Source: Flavobacterium covae (GTDB lineage: Bacteria; Bacteroidota; Bacteroidia; Flavobacteriales; Flavobacteriaceae). From it: a stretch of 64,000 nucleotides of DNA. The translations under genes and the position numbers were made by a program. This document shows positions 1 through 8,426 of the stretch, piece after piece. The notes under the pieces were generated by a model. That model worked only from the letters and a program-made list of their open reading frames with translations, was not told the origin of the DNA and made no database searches. The stretch spans positions 2,480,001 through 2,544,000 of the forward strand of contig CP067379.1 of the NCBI GenBank assembly GCA_019565575.1. Reading direction: 5' to 3'. The first letter of the stretch is position 1, and each line of letters begins with the position of its first letter.

Positions 1-140
1 AAAAGAGTGTAGTAGTGGCAATATTACCCGATCACGGATCTCGTTATATGAGTAAAGTATATAATGATGAATGGATGCGATCTCAAGGCTTTTTTGATAG
101 TGTAAACGCAGAAGATCAAAAAGTAGAATTTATAAAATAA
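1..140 (+). CDS. PLP-dependent cysteine synthase-like protein, C-terminal end (partial)
   Basis: Only the last 46 codons lie in the window; the frame opens at base 3 and stops with TAA at 138-140. The peptide contains [20 protein letters not shown] and then [10 protein letters not shown], which matches the C-terminal strand and helix of the cysteine synthase / cystathionine beta-synthase fold (the ILPD.G.RY motif followed by a D.W...GF segment). Family members bind pyridoxal phosphate and make or break the C-S bond of cysteine or cystathionine in the cytoplasm. The catalytic lysine lies outside the window, so the exact reaction cannot be assigned. Confidence 0.75.
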   Translation, partial: KSVVVAILPDHGSRYMSKVYNDEWMRSQGFFDSVNAEDQKVEFIK

Positions 141-756
141 AGATTAATATTTAAATATAATCGTCTAAAATGCTGTGAAGCATTATAAAATAGAATATTA
201 CAGAAAGGGGCTGTCAAAAAAGTGATAAATCAATATGCAGTTTGTCAATCTGACGTAAGGAGGAATTTTATAATCAACATATTATGTGGTTTCTCTCTCT
301 GGTTCAAATGACAAGATTGCGGACTTTTTGGACAGTCCTTTTTATTTATGAAAACTCAAAAAACGTTACCTAACGTATAAAATATTCAAATAATTAGATG
401 AACAATAAGGAAAAACAAACAACGATTTAAGGGTAAAATGAAAGGATAACATTTTGAAAAAATTTACCAAATTTATGGCATTCTAGAAATTAAAATAAGA
501 GAATCATATCCCGATGATAGATATAAAAAATCATCTATTAATAAAAAGGATAGCTAAAAAACTATCCTTTCAATTATCGTATAATCATCAAACTTATTGC
601 TGGTTGGTTGCTCCTCAGCAGAGCCAACTTCCTCTTCAATTTGATGTTGTAATATAAGCAATTTAAAATGAAAAATGCCCACTTTTTTAACTATATTATC
701 TTAATTTAAAAAAAGATTTTCTAAAATTTGTTTATGTAAATAAATATTTATTGGAC
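141..756. other. Gene-free region with a hairpin repeat
   Basis: This stretch of about 600 bases has no credible open frame. It holds one copy of the dispersed long-hairpin repeat (204-345, listed separately). A second small hairpin at about 546-571 (GGATAG and CTATCC arms followed by TTTC) lies roughly 185 bases beyond the 3' end of oxyR on the minus strand and could be its terminator. The remainder is AT-rich with no further structure that I can support. Confidence 0.5.
204..345. repeat. Long-hairpin dispersed repeat, copy A1
   Basis: The ends are complementary: AAAGGGGCTGTCAAAAAAGT at the left and ACTTTTTGGACAGTCCTTTT at the right. The interior has matching pieces (TATGCAGTTTGTCA, GTAAGGAGGAA, ATAATCAACATATTATG, AAATGACAAGATTGCGGAC). 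Closely related copies lie at 14104-14212, 47751-47879 and 61629-61765. The copy sits about 65 bases after the cysteine synthase-like gene. A U-rich end after the stem would suit a Rho-independent terminator, and the inverted ends also suit a small non-autonomous mobile element. Confidence 0.75.
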
Positions 757-1698
757 TTATTTTTTTGAAAGGGGACTAATGATTTCAACATTTTGAAAAG
801 CAATGGCACCTCTTAAAATTCCTGAAATTACATTGCGCAAAGCATCTATGATATGGATTTTTAATTCATTTTTAGGAATTAATAAACTGATTTCTCTAGA
901 TGGTTTTGGATCTTTAAAATGACGTAGTTTTAATTTTTCTTTATCAGATAATTCTAAAGTATGTAAATAAGGAAGTAGCGTAACGCCTAAGCCTTCGTTA
1001 GCTAATCGTATTAGTGTTTCAAAACTACCACTTTCTAATTGAAATTTGTTTTCTTTAGATAGGTTTCTGTTTTTACAAAGATTTAATATTCCATCTCTAA
1101 AACAATGTCCATCTTGTAGCAATAAAATTTCTTCGACATTTAGATCTTCAATTTCTAACTCATTTTTGTTAAACTTACTATGACTTTCAGGAACATAAAC
1201 CATAAAAGGTTCATAATACAATACGATTTCTTTTATTTTTTCTTCTTCTAAAGGTGTGGCTGCAATAGCAGCATCTAAATGACCATTTTTTAACTTAGTT
1301 ATTATTTCAGAGGTGTTTAATTCTTCTATAATAAGCTTTACTTTTGGATATTTTTTTATGAAATTATTTAAAAACATAGGTAGTAAGGTAGGCATTACTG
1401 TTGGGATTATCCCTATTCTAAACTCACCTCCTATAAACCCTTTTTCTTGGTCTACAATATCCTGAATTCGATCCGCTTCATTCACTATATTTTTAGCTTG
1501 TTCCACAATTTTTCTTCCAACTTCGGTAAGTTGAATAGGTTTTTTTGTTCGATCAAAAATGATAATATCCAGTTCTTCTTCAATTTTCTGAATTTGCATA
1601 CTCAGTGTAGGCTGTGTTACAAAACATTTTTCAGCTGCTTGTGTGAAATTTTTATGTTCAGCAACCGCTAATACATATTGTAATTGTGTAATAGTCAT
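757..1698 (-). CDS. oxyR: Hydrogen peroxide-sensing LysR-type regulator OxyR
   Basis: The 313-residue protein has a LysR-type winged helix-turn-helix at residues 1-60 (TQAAEKCFVTQPTLSMQIQK) and a two-lobed effector domain from about 90 to 300. The motif DGHCFRDGILNLC puts cysteines at residues 199 and 208, exactly the redox pair of E. coli OxyR that forms a disulfide with hydrogen peroxide. It should act in the cytoplasm as a tetramer activating peroxide defence genes. It is divergent from dps, a classic OxyR target, across a 386-base intergenic region. The start is the first ATG, giving the canonical N-terminus MTITQLQYV. Assignment is firm because both sensor cysteines and their spacing are kept. 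Confidence 0.93.
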   Translation of the reverse strand: MTITQLQYVLAVAEHKNFTQAAEKCFVTQPTLSMQIQKIEEELDIIIFDRTKKPIQLTEVGRKIVEQAKNIVNEADRIQDIVDQEKGFIGGEFRIGIIPTVMPTLLPMFLNNFIKKYPKVKLIIEELNTSEIITKLKNGHLDAAIAATPLEEEKIKEIVLYYEPFMVYVPESHSKFNKNELEIEDLNVEEILLLQDGHCFRDGILNLCKNRNLSKENKFQLESGSFETLIRLANEGLGVTLLPYLHTLELSDKEKLKLRHFKDPKPSREISLLIPKNELKIHIIDALRNVISGILRGAIAFQNVEIISPLSKK

Positions 1699-2084
1699 TT
1701 TATAAAGTTCTTTTATACAAATATAAGTATAATCAATTTGTTTTATAACAAAAAGTAGTTAAATAAAAATACTTTTGTAAAGTGAAATAACGATCTGCTT
1801 TGTTTAATAAGGAAGAGCCTTTTAGTCATAGAAAAGTTAATAAAACGATGGGGTTATTTTATAAAAGTAAAATGAAGTAAATTATTTTTATTTTTTAATA
1901 AGTATTTTATAGCTTTAAAATAATAAGTTTATTTAAAAGTAAAGTACTTTTTTAATAGAACTAAAATTGGGATATTTTATAAATTTAGAAAAAGAGTTAG
2001 CTATTTTATTCATAAAAATAATTTATAAAAATTTAAATCATAACATTTTTAAGATTTAAATAATATTAATTAAAAAGCATTGAA
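1699..2084. promoter_or_regulatory. oxyR-dps divergent intergenic region
   Basis: This 386-base AT-rich region separates oxyR and dps and must hold the promoters of both. A TANNTTTG-type box (TACTTTTG, 1770-1777) is present on the plus strand, but no -33 TTG sits at the usual distance. I could not pick out a convincing four-part OxyR site by eye. No open frame of note is present. Confidence 0.35.
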
Positions 2085-2567
2085 ATGAAAATAAATAATT
2101 TAGGATTACCAGTAGAAGAAACAAAAGAATTAGTTGTGCAACTAAATAAGTTGTTGTCTAACTTTCAGATTTATTATCAAAATTTGAGAGGTTTACACTG
2201 GAATATACGTGGAAAGCGATTTTTTGACTTGCATCTAAAATTTGAAGAACTCTACAATGATGCACAACTTAAAATAGATATGATAGCAGAGCGTATTTTA
2301 ACTTTAGATGGAGTTCCTTATCATACTTTTGAAGACTATTTAAAAAATAGTGAACTTACAGTAGGTAAAAAAATTTCAAATGACGAAAAGGCAATTAGAC
2401 TTATTGTAGAATCTATTACTACTTTGTTAGTAATTGAACGTAAAATCTTAAAAGACTCAGATGTTATAGATGATGAAGGTACCAGTTCAATGATGAGTGA
2501 TTTTATAAAAGAACAAGAGAAGACTATTTGGATGATGAGTGCTTGGTTAGAAGAAACGATGGATTAG
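2085..2567 (+). CDS. dps: DNA-protecting ferritin-like protein Dps
   Basis: The 160-residue protein is a Dps family member. It has the ferroxidase motif HWNIRGKRFFDLHLKFEELY (residues about 40-59), with the His, Asp and Glu ligands of the inter-subunit iron site. Dps forms a dodecamer that oxidises ferrous iron with hydrogen peroxide and stores it, protecting DNA from Fenton chemistry. Its length is normal for the family. It lies divergent from oxyR, which fits OxyR-dependent induction. The start ATG is the first in frame. The following gene is convergent, with its stop 16 bases away. Confidence 0.95.
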   Translation: MKINNLGLPVEETKELVVQLNKLLSNFQIYYQNLRGLHWNIRGKRFFDLHLKFEELYNDAQLKIDMIAERILTLDGVPYHTFEDYLKNSELTVGKKISNDEKAIRLIVESITTLLVIERKILKDSDVIDDEGTSSMMSDFIKEQEKTIWMMSAWLEETMD

Positions 2568-2582
2568 TTTTTGTCTAAGTTT

Positions 2583-3766
2583 TCATTGAAAGCTGGAAGG
2601 AAGAAGCTGAGGAATAAACTTGATTAGTATAGGTAATAGTAGACTACCTCCAGGAACTAAGAAAATAGTAAGAGAAGGGATTGTTTTACAAATGTCTAAA
2701 ATTTGCGTTTTAACTTTTTTCTTTTCTTCAGGATTTAATTCACGTACAGTAGATTGTGATAATAAAACAACAAGTTCTTTGCTTTGTGAAAGTTCGATTA
2801 AAAGTCGTTTTTTATTTCTTTGTATCAAAGTTTGAATATTTAAACTAGTTTGATCGTAAAAATGTTTGACAGGGTTTGAATAATTAAAATAAGGAATATT
2901 TTGCTTATTAAGGCGTAGGAAAAGATCCATATCCTTTATACTTTTACTAATAAAAGATTCTGAAAGATTTAATTGATGATTTAAAAGCTTTAAAAATTGA
3001 TATTCTGACTCATCCATCTTACCATCATTCCATAATGCCATATTAGTAAGATCCATGAGGTAAAATTTTTCATAATCATCTACTAAATAAGAAAAGTCAA
3101 TATTTTCTAAGGTTGTTTTAGTATTTATTCTGTTAAATTTAGAATAACGTACAGATGAATCAAATAATTTTTGTAGAAGGTCATCGTATACTGATTTCGT
3201 AGTTTTAGTAGTTAAAGCTAATGAAATAACATTGACAATTATTTCTTCAATTTTTTTTAGATATTTTTTAGGAAAAAAACCATTTTCAATATATTTTTTA
3301 AATGCTAATACATCAATGAATAACAAAGCATTAGTTACTATGTGAGAGAAATTTTTACTAATAATGTTGTCATTAGTTTTAATGCGATTAGAAATAATTT
3401 TTTCTAATTTACTTTCAAGGCTATCATTTGGTAGAAAAAATCAAAAAGACCAGAATCTTTTGGATGTAGTTCTTGATAAAAAGTAACAATTTCTTTTGTA
3501 AAAAGAATGCAGTCATTGTTTTTTTTTACAATTTGATAAACACCAAATAAAGAATTTAATAAAGCAATTTTTGAAATCTCTTCTATAGTAAGTGAATGAA
3601 TTTCAATAGGAGTAGAGGTTACAAAATGAGTGGTATAGCCAACTAAGAAGCCTGTATTTCTTGTAGCTAGATAAAAACTTTCAAAATCAAATATATTAAA
3701 TTGTTCTTGTGAGGATTGCTCAAAGAAAAATTTCTGGACCCAACCGTGTGCTGATGGATTTATCAT
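2583..3766 (-). CDS. LETM1-related biofilm-associated protein, split by a frameshift
   Basis: Two reading frames on the minus strand (3766 to about 3434, and about 3434 to 2583) join into one protein of about 394 residues. The N-terminus MINPSAHGWVQKFF and the C-terminus with PGGSLLLPILIKFIPQLLP match the flavobacterial LETM1-related biofilm-associated family, whose end resembles the conserved LETM1 segment. The break is at an A6 run near 3431-3436; adding one base restores the frame through KLEKIISNRIK. I place the start at the second ATG (3766), which gives the usual family N-terminus. Molecular function is unknown; the family name rests on a biofilm phenotype in relatives. Confidence 0.72.
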
Positions 3767-3810
3767 ACAACAAATTAATAGAAAAAAGAAATTCAAACAA
3801 ATTTAAATAA

Positions 3811-3856
3811 TGTAATCTAGTTAACATTTAATTAGGAATTTCAAAATTATCTTTGT
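3811..3856 (+). promoter_or_regulatory. Conserved promoter motif plus -7 box upstream of outer-membrane gene
   Basis: TGTAATCTAGTTAACATTTA continues with ATT to make a 23-base element at 3811-3833. After 15 bases comes TATCTTTG, which fits the Bacteroidota -7 consensus TANNTTTG. The same 23-base element, 22 of 23 bases identical and at the same spacing to a TACCTTTA box, lies upstream of msrB at 6366-6411. The inner GTTAAC is a palindrome. It is likely the promoter of the 3974 gene, possibly with an operator or specialised sigma-factor site. Confidence 0.55.
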
Positions 3857-3973
3857 AATCATAAATTAAATTTTAGGAATACTGTAAATAATAGACTGAA
3901 TTGCCTAAAATAAAAAAGAATATATAAAAAGATAAATTTTAGTAACTAAAAAAATAACCAATAACACAAAAAA

Positions 3974-4879
3974 ATGAATATTAAGTTAAAAATTGCATTA
4001 TTATTACTATCAGGTATTGTAAGTCAACCTTTAGCAGCACAAGGATGTAGTGATGCTGGATTTTGCTCTGTAGGAAATCCTTTTAAAACAGTTAATAAAG
4101 ATATAAAAAATTATATAGAGGTTAATGCTGGTTATGGTTTAGGAGAGAAAAATACAGGTATTATATCCTCTCACATAGCTTATACACGTTTGTTTACAGA
4201 TAGATTGGCCATGAATGTTAAGGTTACAGGTTTATCTGCTAATGGTAATTTAGGAACCAAAACAAATGTAGGAGATTTATTTATAACAGCTAATTATAAA
4301 TTAAATGATTCAGATAAATTAAAATGGTCAGGATTATTAGGTCTTAAAATTCCATTTACAAAAGGAAATGATAAGATTAATACTATTTCTCTACCTATGC
4401 CTTATCAGTCAAGTTTAGGTACCTATGATATTATAGGAGGTCTTGAAGTAGGATTAAAAAAATGGGATTTTAATTTAGCAACTCAAATTCCATTAAGTGA
4501 TAATAAAAACTCTTATTTGAGTAATTTATCTTCTAATCAAGAATTTGTATCCTCTAATTTATTGCATAGAAAACCTGATGTGTTGTTTAGATCAACTTAT
4601 AAGATTTTATTGGCAAATGAACAATTAACACTAAAACCTAATTTACTATTTATTTATCATTTAGGAAATGATTCTTATATAGATCAATTAAATCAAAAAA
4701 TAGAAATAGCTAATTCAAACGGTTTAACACTTAATGGAAATATTATTGCAAATTATAAATTAGGAGCTAATAGCAGTATAGAAACTTCTTTAGCAGCACC
4801 TTTTATAATACGTAAAGTTCGCCCTGATGGATTAACGAGAGCTCTTACTTTTGGTGTAACGTTTAAACAAGGATTTTAA
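3974..4879 (+). CDS. Outer-membrane beta-barrel protein with CSDAGFC motif
   Basis: The 301-residue protein starts with a signal peptide ending near QPLAAQ, followed by a short motif GCSDAGFCSVG with two cysteines. The rest is a series of alternating amphipathic strands (such as YIEVNAGYGLGEK and LTLKPNLLFIYHLG) and ends in an aromatic residue (FGVTFKQGF), as expected for an outer-membrane barrel. I do not recognise a characterised homologue. It is followed after 4 bases by another exported protein, so the two probably form one transcript and may work together at the outer membrane. The role is unknown. Confidence 0.65.
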   Translation: MNIKLKIALLLLSGIVSQPLAAQGCSDAGFCSVGNPFKTVNKDIKNYIEVNAGYGLGEKNTGIISSHIAYTRLFTDRLAMNVKVTGLSANGNLGTKTNVGDLFITANYKLNDSDKLKWSGLLGLKIPFTKGNDKINTISLPMPYQSSLGTYDIIGGLEVGLKKWDFNLATQIPLSDNKNSYLSNLSSNQEFVSSNLLHRKPDVLFRSTYKILLANEQLTLKPNLLFIYHLGNDSYIDQLNQKIEIANSNGLTLNGNIIANYKLGANSSIETSLAAPFIIRKVRPDGLTRALTFGVTFKQGF

Positions 4880-4883
4880 TAAA

Positions 4884-6266
4884 ATGCGAAATTTAATTGT
4901 TTTAGCCTGTGGTATAACCAGTGCCAGTTTTGGTCAAAAAGTAATTTCTGAAATTTCCTATAAAGAAGAAAAACAACCTTTAGAGTATGTTTATCTACCT
5001 AATCAAGATAAAGTTGTTTTAATTCAAGGGAAGCCCGTAAATAAAATATACAAAAACGAGATACAAGACATTTGGTCTTTTGATAAAGATGGATTTACAC
5101 AAAAATTAATTTCAAACGAGAAATTAACTAACTGTGTTTTTTCACCAATAGAAACAGCTTTTTTGATTGGTAAAATTTCAGATAAAAATGAATTCCCAAA
5201 AGAATATAAACTGAATTTAGACGGTTCTTCAAGTAATTTTTTTAAGATTAACGAAAACTTTAGATATTTTAATGATATTTACGGACTTTCCATAGTGAAT
5301 CAAAAAAATAATGATAAAGTAGATCTCAAAAATGATGAGTTATTTTTAAAAGTAGTCGATCTGTTTTCAGGACAATCAACTCAAAATAAGTTAGTAAAAC
5401 CTGATTTAAATAAAATTGAAAATAAAACAACAACCGTTTATTCAGAAGGAGTAAATTTTGATGTTCGTATAAATGAAGATAATATTAGTTTTATTACCAA
5501 ATCAATAAATAAAAATTATAAATCAGCCACTATTTATAGGAGTTTATACAACCTTAACGGAACAAAAATAGGTGATTTTTCGTATTTAATAGATGTACCT
5601 AAATATTATTTGTTATTTGCTGATAACGGAGGAGGAACCATATTAGATGCTAAAGCCAACAAAAAACTTTCTGAATTAGCAATTAATAATTATCTAGTTG
5701 ATAAAGATACAGGAAACGTATATGTGTTTGGTATTTTTGGAAATGAACCTAAAGAATTAGGAGAAAGCATTAATATTCCATTAGGAGTATATGTATTTAA
5801 ATTTGATGCCAAAGGAAAACTAATTTGGGAATCAGTACAAGAAATTATAGATATAACAGGATTTAATCAAAAACAAGATGTATCTAAAATTAATTTGTCC
5901 TTAAGAGTTCGTAAAGATGAGGTATTATGTACTGTCAATTCCAAAGAATTAAATTATTCAGATGTAATTGTCATTCAAAATGATACAGGACAAAAAAAAT
6001 CAGATCAATTATTAAAATTTACTTCTGATGAAAGTGTTGTTTACGAATACGGGATTAAATCTAATTTAATAATAGATCAGTTTAAACAATTTAGAATAGA
6101 TAAAGAAACCCTTTATTTTTTGAATACTTCTGATTCGTTACAAAAATATTTTAATTCACTAGATAAAACAAAATCATTATTTTTCAAAAGCTATATTTCC
6201 AAAAAAGGCTTTTGGCTAATAGAAACGGATAATGCTTCTTATAGTAGAGTGTTATTTTTTAGTTAA
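4884..6266 (+). CDS. Exported protein of unknown function
   Basis: The 460-residue protein has a short signal peptide (MRNLIVLACGITSASFGQ) and no family that I recognise. Its body alternates short beta strands and turns, including several repeats of the type V-FKFDAKGKLIWE and LFADNGGGTILD, which is compatible with a beta-propeller-like periplasmic or surface protein. It follows the barrel gene with a 4-base gap, so co-transcription is very likely. A terminator lies immediately after it at 6281. Function is not assigned. Confidence 0.6.
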   Translation: MRNLIVLACGITSASFGQKVISEISYKEEKQPLEYVYLPNQDKVVLIQGKPVNKIYKNEIQDIWSFDKDGFTQKLISNEKLTNCVFSPIETAFLIGKISDKNEFPKEYKLNLDGSSSNFFKINENFRYFNDIYGLSIVNQKNNDKVDLKNDELFLKVVDLFSGQSTQNKLVKPDLNKIENKTTTVYSEGVNFDVRINEDNISFITKSINKNYKSATIYRSLYNLNGTKIGDFSYLIDVPKYYLLFADNGGGTILDAKANKKLSELAINNYLVDKDTGNVYVFGIFGNEPKELGESINIPLGVYVFKFDAKGKLIWESVQEIIDITGFNQKQDVSKINLSLRVRKDEVLCTVNSKELNYSDVIVIQNDTGQKKSDQLLKFTSDESVVYEYGIKSNLIIDQFKQFRIDKETLYFLNTSDSLQKYFNSLDKTKSLFFKSYISKKGFWLIETDNASYSRVLFFS

Positions 6267-6280
6267 GTTTGTTTAGATTA

Positions 6281-6302
6281 GGTGTCCTTTTGGACACCTT
6301 TT
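6281..6302 (+). terminator. Rho-independent terminator
   Basis: A perfect GGTGTCC-TTTT-GGACACC stem-loop is followed by a TTTT tract. It lies 15 bases after the stop of the exported protein gene at 4884-6266 and closes the two-gene transcript. Confidence 0.85.
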
Positions 6303-6365
6303 CATTTTTAATAAAGAGCTTACTTTAAATAAAAAGCAAAAATATTCTGTTAAAAATTAATCAGA

Positions 6366-6411
6366 TGTAATTTAGTTAACATTTAATTCATTAAAATACA
6401 ACTACCTTTAG
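6366..6411 (+). promoter_or_regulatory. Conserved promoter motif plus -7 box upstream of msrB
   Basis: The 23-base element beginning TGTAATTTAGTTAACATTTA (6366-6388) differs by one base from the element at 3811. Fifteen bases downstream lies TACCTTTA, a near match to TANNTTTG, at the same spacing as in the other copy. The msrB start codon follows 25 bases after the box. The pair suggests shared control of msrBA and the outer-membrane gene pair. Confidence 0.55.
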
Positions 6412-6436
6412 TTTATAATATAAAAGAAAAATAATT

Positions 6437-6952
6437 ATGGTTAGGATTCTAAAAAAAGGAGTTTTGTTTTTATTTCTAATTGCATTAAATTATACAAATG
6501 CTCAAAACGGAAAAATTAAAAATCCATATTATTCCCATACAGCTACTAATAAATTAAAACTAACGGATAAAGAATGGAAAGATATTTTACCAGAAAATTT
6601 GTACCTAGTCTCTAGAAAAGCTGATACAGAAGCGTCCTTTACGGGTAAATATTGGAATTATACTGGAAAAGGCACTTATTATTGTGCTGCTTGTGGAAAT
6701 ACATTATTTCGGTCAGATGCTAAATTTGCAAGTTCATGCGGATGGCCTAGCTTTTTTGAACAAGTTAATAAAAAGAGCATTGTTTTTAGAAGTGATAAAT
6801 CACACGGAATGGATAGGATAGAAGCACTGTGTGGTCGTTGTGAAGGACATTTAGGTCATTTGTTTGATGATGGTCCTGAACCCACAGGAAAACGTTATTG
6901 TATGAATTCAATAGCCCTAGATTTTGAACCTGATTCTAAAAATAAAAAATAA
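6437..6952 (+). CDS. msrB: Exported peptide-methionine (R)-S-oxide reductase
   Basis: The 171-residue protein reduces the R form of methionine sulfoxide in oxidised proteins. A signal peptide (residues 1-22, ending LNYTNAQ) sends it across the inner membrane. The MsrB domain covers about 40-165, with zinc-binding CAAC (Cys83, Cys86) and CGRC (Cys132, Cys135) and the catalytic cysteine in RYCMNS (Cys155). msrA starts 5 bases after its stop, so the two stereospecific reductases are coupled and can together repair both forms of the damage outside the cytoplasm. Length and motifs are typical. Confidence 0.95.
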   Translation: MVRILKKGVLFLFLIALNYTNAQNGKIKNPYYSHTATNKLKLTDKEWKDILPENLYLVSRKADTEASFTGKYWNYTGKGTYYCAACGNTLFRSDAKFASSCGWPSFFEQVNKKSIVFRSDKSHGMDRIEALCGRCEGHLGHLFDDGPEPTGKRYCMNSIALDFEPDSKNKK

Positions 6953-6956
6953 GAAA

Positions 6957-7565
6957 ATGAGAAAAATAGCAATTATAATTATAAGTTTTTTTAGTACGAT
7001 AGGTTCAGCTCAAAAAACAAAATCACAGATTGAAACCATTACGCTAGGAGGTGGTTGTTTTTGGTGTATAGAAGCCGTTTTTGATAACCTAGATGGTGTT
7101 ATTTCGGCTGAATCAGGCTATTCAGGAGGAAATATTTTAAACCCAACTTATGAAGAAGTATCTACAGGAGAAACAGGTTTTGCAGAAGTAGTTCAAATAA
7201 AATATGATACTACTAAAACTAATTTAGACGAAATTTTTAAAATATTTTTTACAGTGCATGATCCAACCACGCTAAACCGTCAAGGAGCTGATGTAGGATC
7301 TCAATACCGTTCAGTTATTTTTTATACCAACGAAAAACAAAAAAATACAGCTAAAGATCTTATTACAGCACTAGAAAAATCAAAAGCTTACAGGTCTAAA
7401 ATTCTAACTACTCTAGAACCATTTAAAGGTTTTACTAAGGCTGAAAATTATCATCAAAATTATTATGAAAATAATAAATCAAAAAGTTATTGTCAATACG
7501 TTATTCAACCCAAATTAGAAAAATTTGAAAAAGTTTTTAAAGAGCGTTTAAAGAAAAAAAAGTAA
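6957..7565 (+). CDS. msrA: Exported peptide-methionine (S)-S-oxide reductase
   Basis: The protein (202 residues from this start) reduces S-methionine sulfoxide. I start it at the ATG at 6957, 5 bases after the msrB stop, because this gives a clean signal peptide MRKIAIIIISFFSTIGSAQ; a longer in-frame start at 6924 lies inside msrB. The catalytic motif GGGCFWC has cysteines at residues 34 and 37. Conserved Y.GG, F...HDPTT..RQG.D.G.QYRS and the K/Q-rich NYHQ.YY tail are present. It pairs with msrB in one operon, giving methionine repair in the periplasm. Confidence 0.95.
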   Translation: MRKIAIIIISFFSTIGSAQKTKSQIETITLGGGCFWCIEAVFDNLDGVISAESGYSGGNILNPTYEEVSTGETGFAEVVQIKYDTTKTNLDEIFKIFFTVHDPTTLNRQGADVGSQYRSVIFYTNEKQKNTAKDLITALEKSKAYRSKILTTLEPFKGFTKAENYHQNYYENNKSKSYCQYVIQPKLEKFEKVFKERLKKKK

Positions 7566-7568
7566 TAT

Positions 7569-7660
7569 GTCATTTGCTTCGCTTATTCGAATGAAGACCT
7601 TAAGGTTATTTTTGTTCTTTGATCGACTAAAGCGAAGCGATTTCAATGAATTTAAATGAC
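7569..7660. repeat. Imperfect long hairpin after msrA
   Basis: GTCATTTGCTTCGCTT (7569-7584) faces AAGCGAAGCG (7629-7638) followed by ATTTCAATGAATTTAAATGAC, so the ends can fold back on each other. It lies directly after msrA. It is related in style to the dispersed hairpin repeats, with CGAATGAAG and TTGATCGACTAAAG pieces inside, and may stop transcription of msrBA. Confidence 0.5.
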
Positions 7661-7750
7661 AAACACTTTGTACTCCATATATACCAATATGTCTGAAAAA
7701 AGAGTAAAAAAACTAAAGAAGATTAATCAGTATTTTTCTTGTAATAAATA

Positions 7751-8314
7751 TTATTCCTGATACGCTGATATAATTTCATTATCAAATTCCATGTGATCCG
7801 TTGTTTCTGAATGTGTTTCAACTTCAGATCTAGAAGTTTTAAGTTTATTAAATCGTTCTACTGCTTCTAGGTCATTTTCATCACCACTAAAATAAGGGAA
7901 TACATCTACAATAGGAGATTCTGAAATAGCAGGAATAGTATAATCTCCCATCGTATTTTTCATAGCTATTTGTGTATTATCATACGCTTCACGTACATCA
8001 TTTGCTTGAATTAATAAGTATAAATTAGTCTTTCTTTCTTTTCCGCTTTCTTCATCATAGGCTATTAAAGAAACTTTTGAACGAAACCATCTATCTGTAT
8101 TTTCAAAAGGATGAATTTCAGCGTAATTGGCTACTTTAATATTTGTTATTTTAAATTCCTCATTAAGATAAGACATCATTTCTTGTGTAATTCTAGATTC
8201 CGCTTCGGTATAAGATAGAGCATCGATTAAATAAGGTTCTGTTGTCACTTTTTGGATGCCATTTTCGTCTATTTTTCTAAATTTTACTTTGCATTCGTAC
8301 CAAGTTGCGCTCAT
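7751..8314 (-). CDS. DUF4494 domain protein
   Basis: The 187-residue cytoplasmic protein belongs to DUF4494, a Bacteroidota-specific family without known function. Recognisable features are the start MSATWYECKVKFRK, the segment PYLIDALSYTEAESR and the RWF.SKV.L.AYDEESGKE strand pair. An upstream in-frame ATG (8338) would add MPSLKYKI, but the family begins at MSATWYECK, so I use 8314. The acidic C-terminus is normal for the family. It lies alone between hairpin-marked intergenic regions and downstream of aroE on the same strand. Confidence 0.8.
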   Translation of the reverse strand: MSATWYECKVKFRKIDENGIQKVTTEPYLIDALSYTEAESRITQEMMSYLNEEFKITNIKVANYAEIHPFENTDRWFRSKVSLIAYDEESGKERKTNLYLLIQANDVREAYDNTQIAMKNTMGDYTIPAISESPIVDVFPYFSGDENDLEAVERFNKLKTSRSEVETHSETTDHMEFDNEIISAYQE

Positions 8315-8426
8315 AATTTTATATTTTAAGGAGGGCAAATGTACTTTTTTAATTCTAAATAATAAGATGTTTGAGATGATATATACTACTGGTTTATAAA
8401 CAAAATTTTATAGTATTTATAATTTT

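Noticed and set aside
204..345. CRISPR-like repeat
   Set aside because: The hairpin copies are far apart, not in an array, and have no equal spacers; no cas gene is present in the window.
1770..1777. Strong dps promoter at TACTTTTG
   Set aside because: The box is over 300 bases from the dps start and no -33 element is at the right place, so it cannot be claimed as the dps promoter.
2583..3796. Two separate genes on the minus strand
   Set aside because: One base restores a single LETM1-related protein with continuous sequence, so they are halves of one gene.
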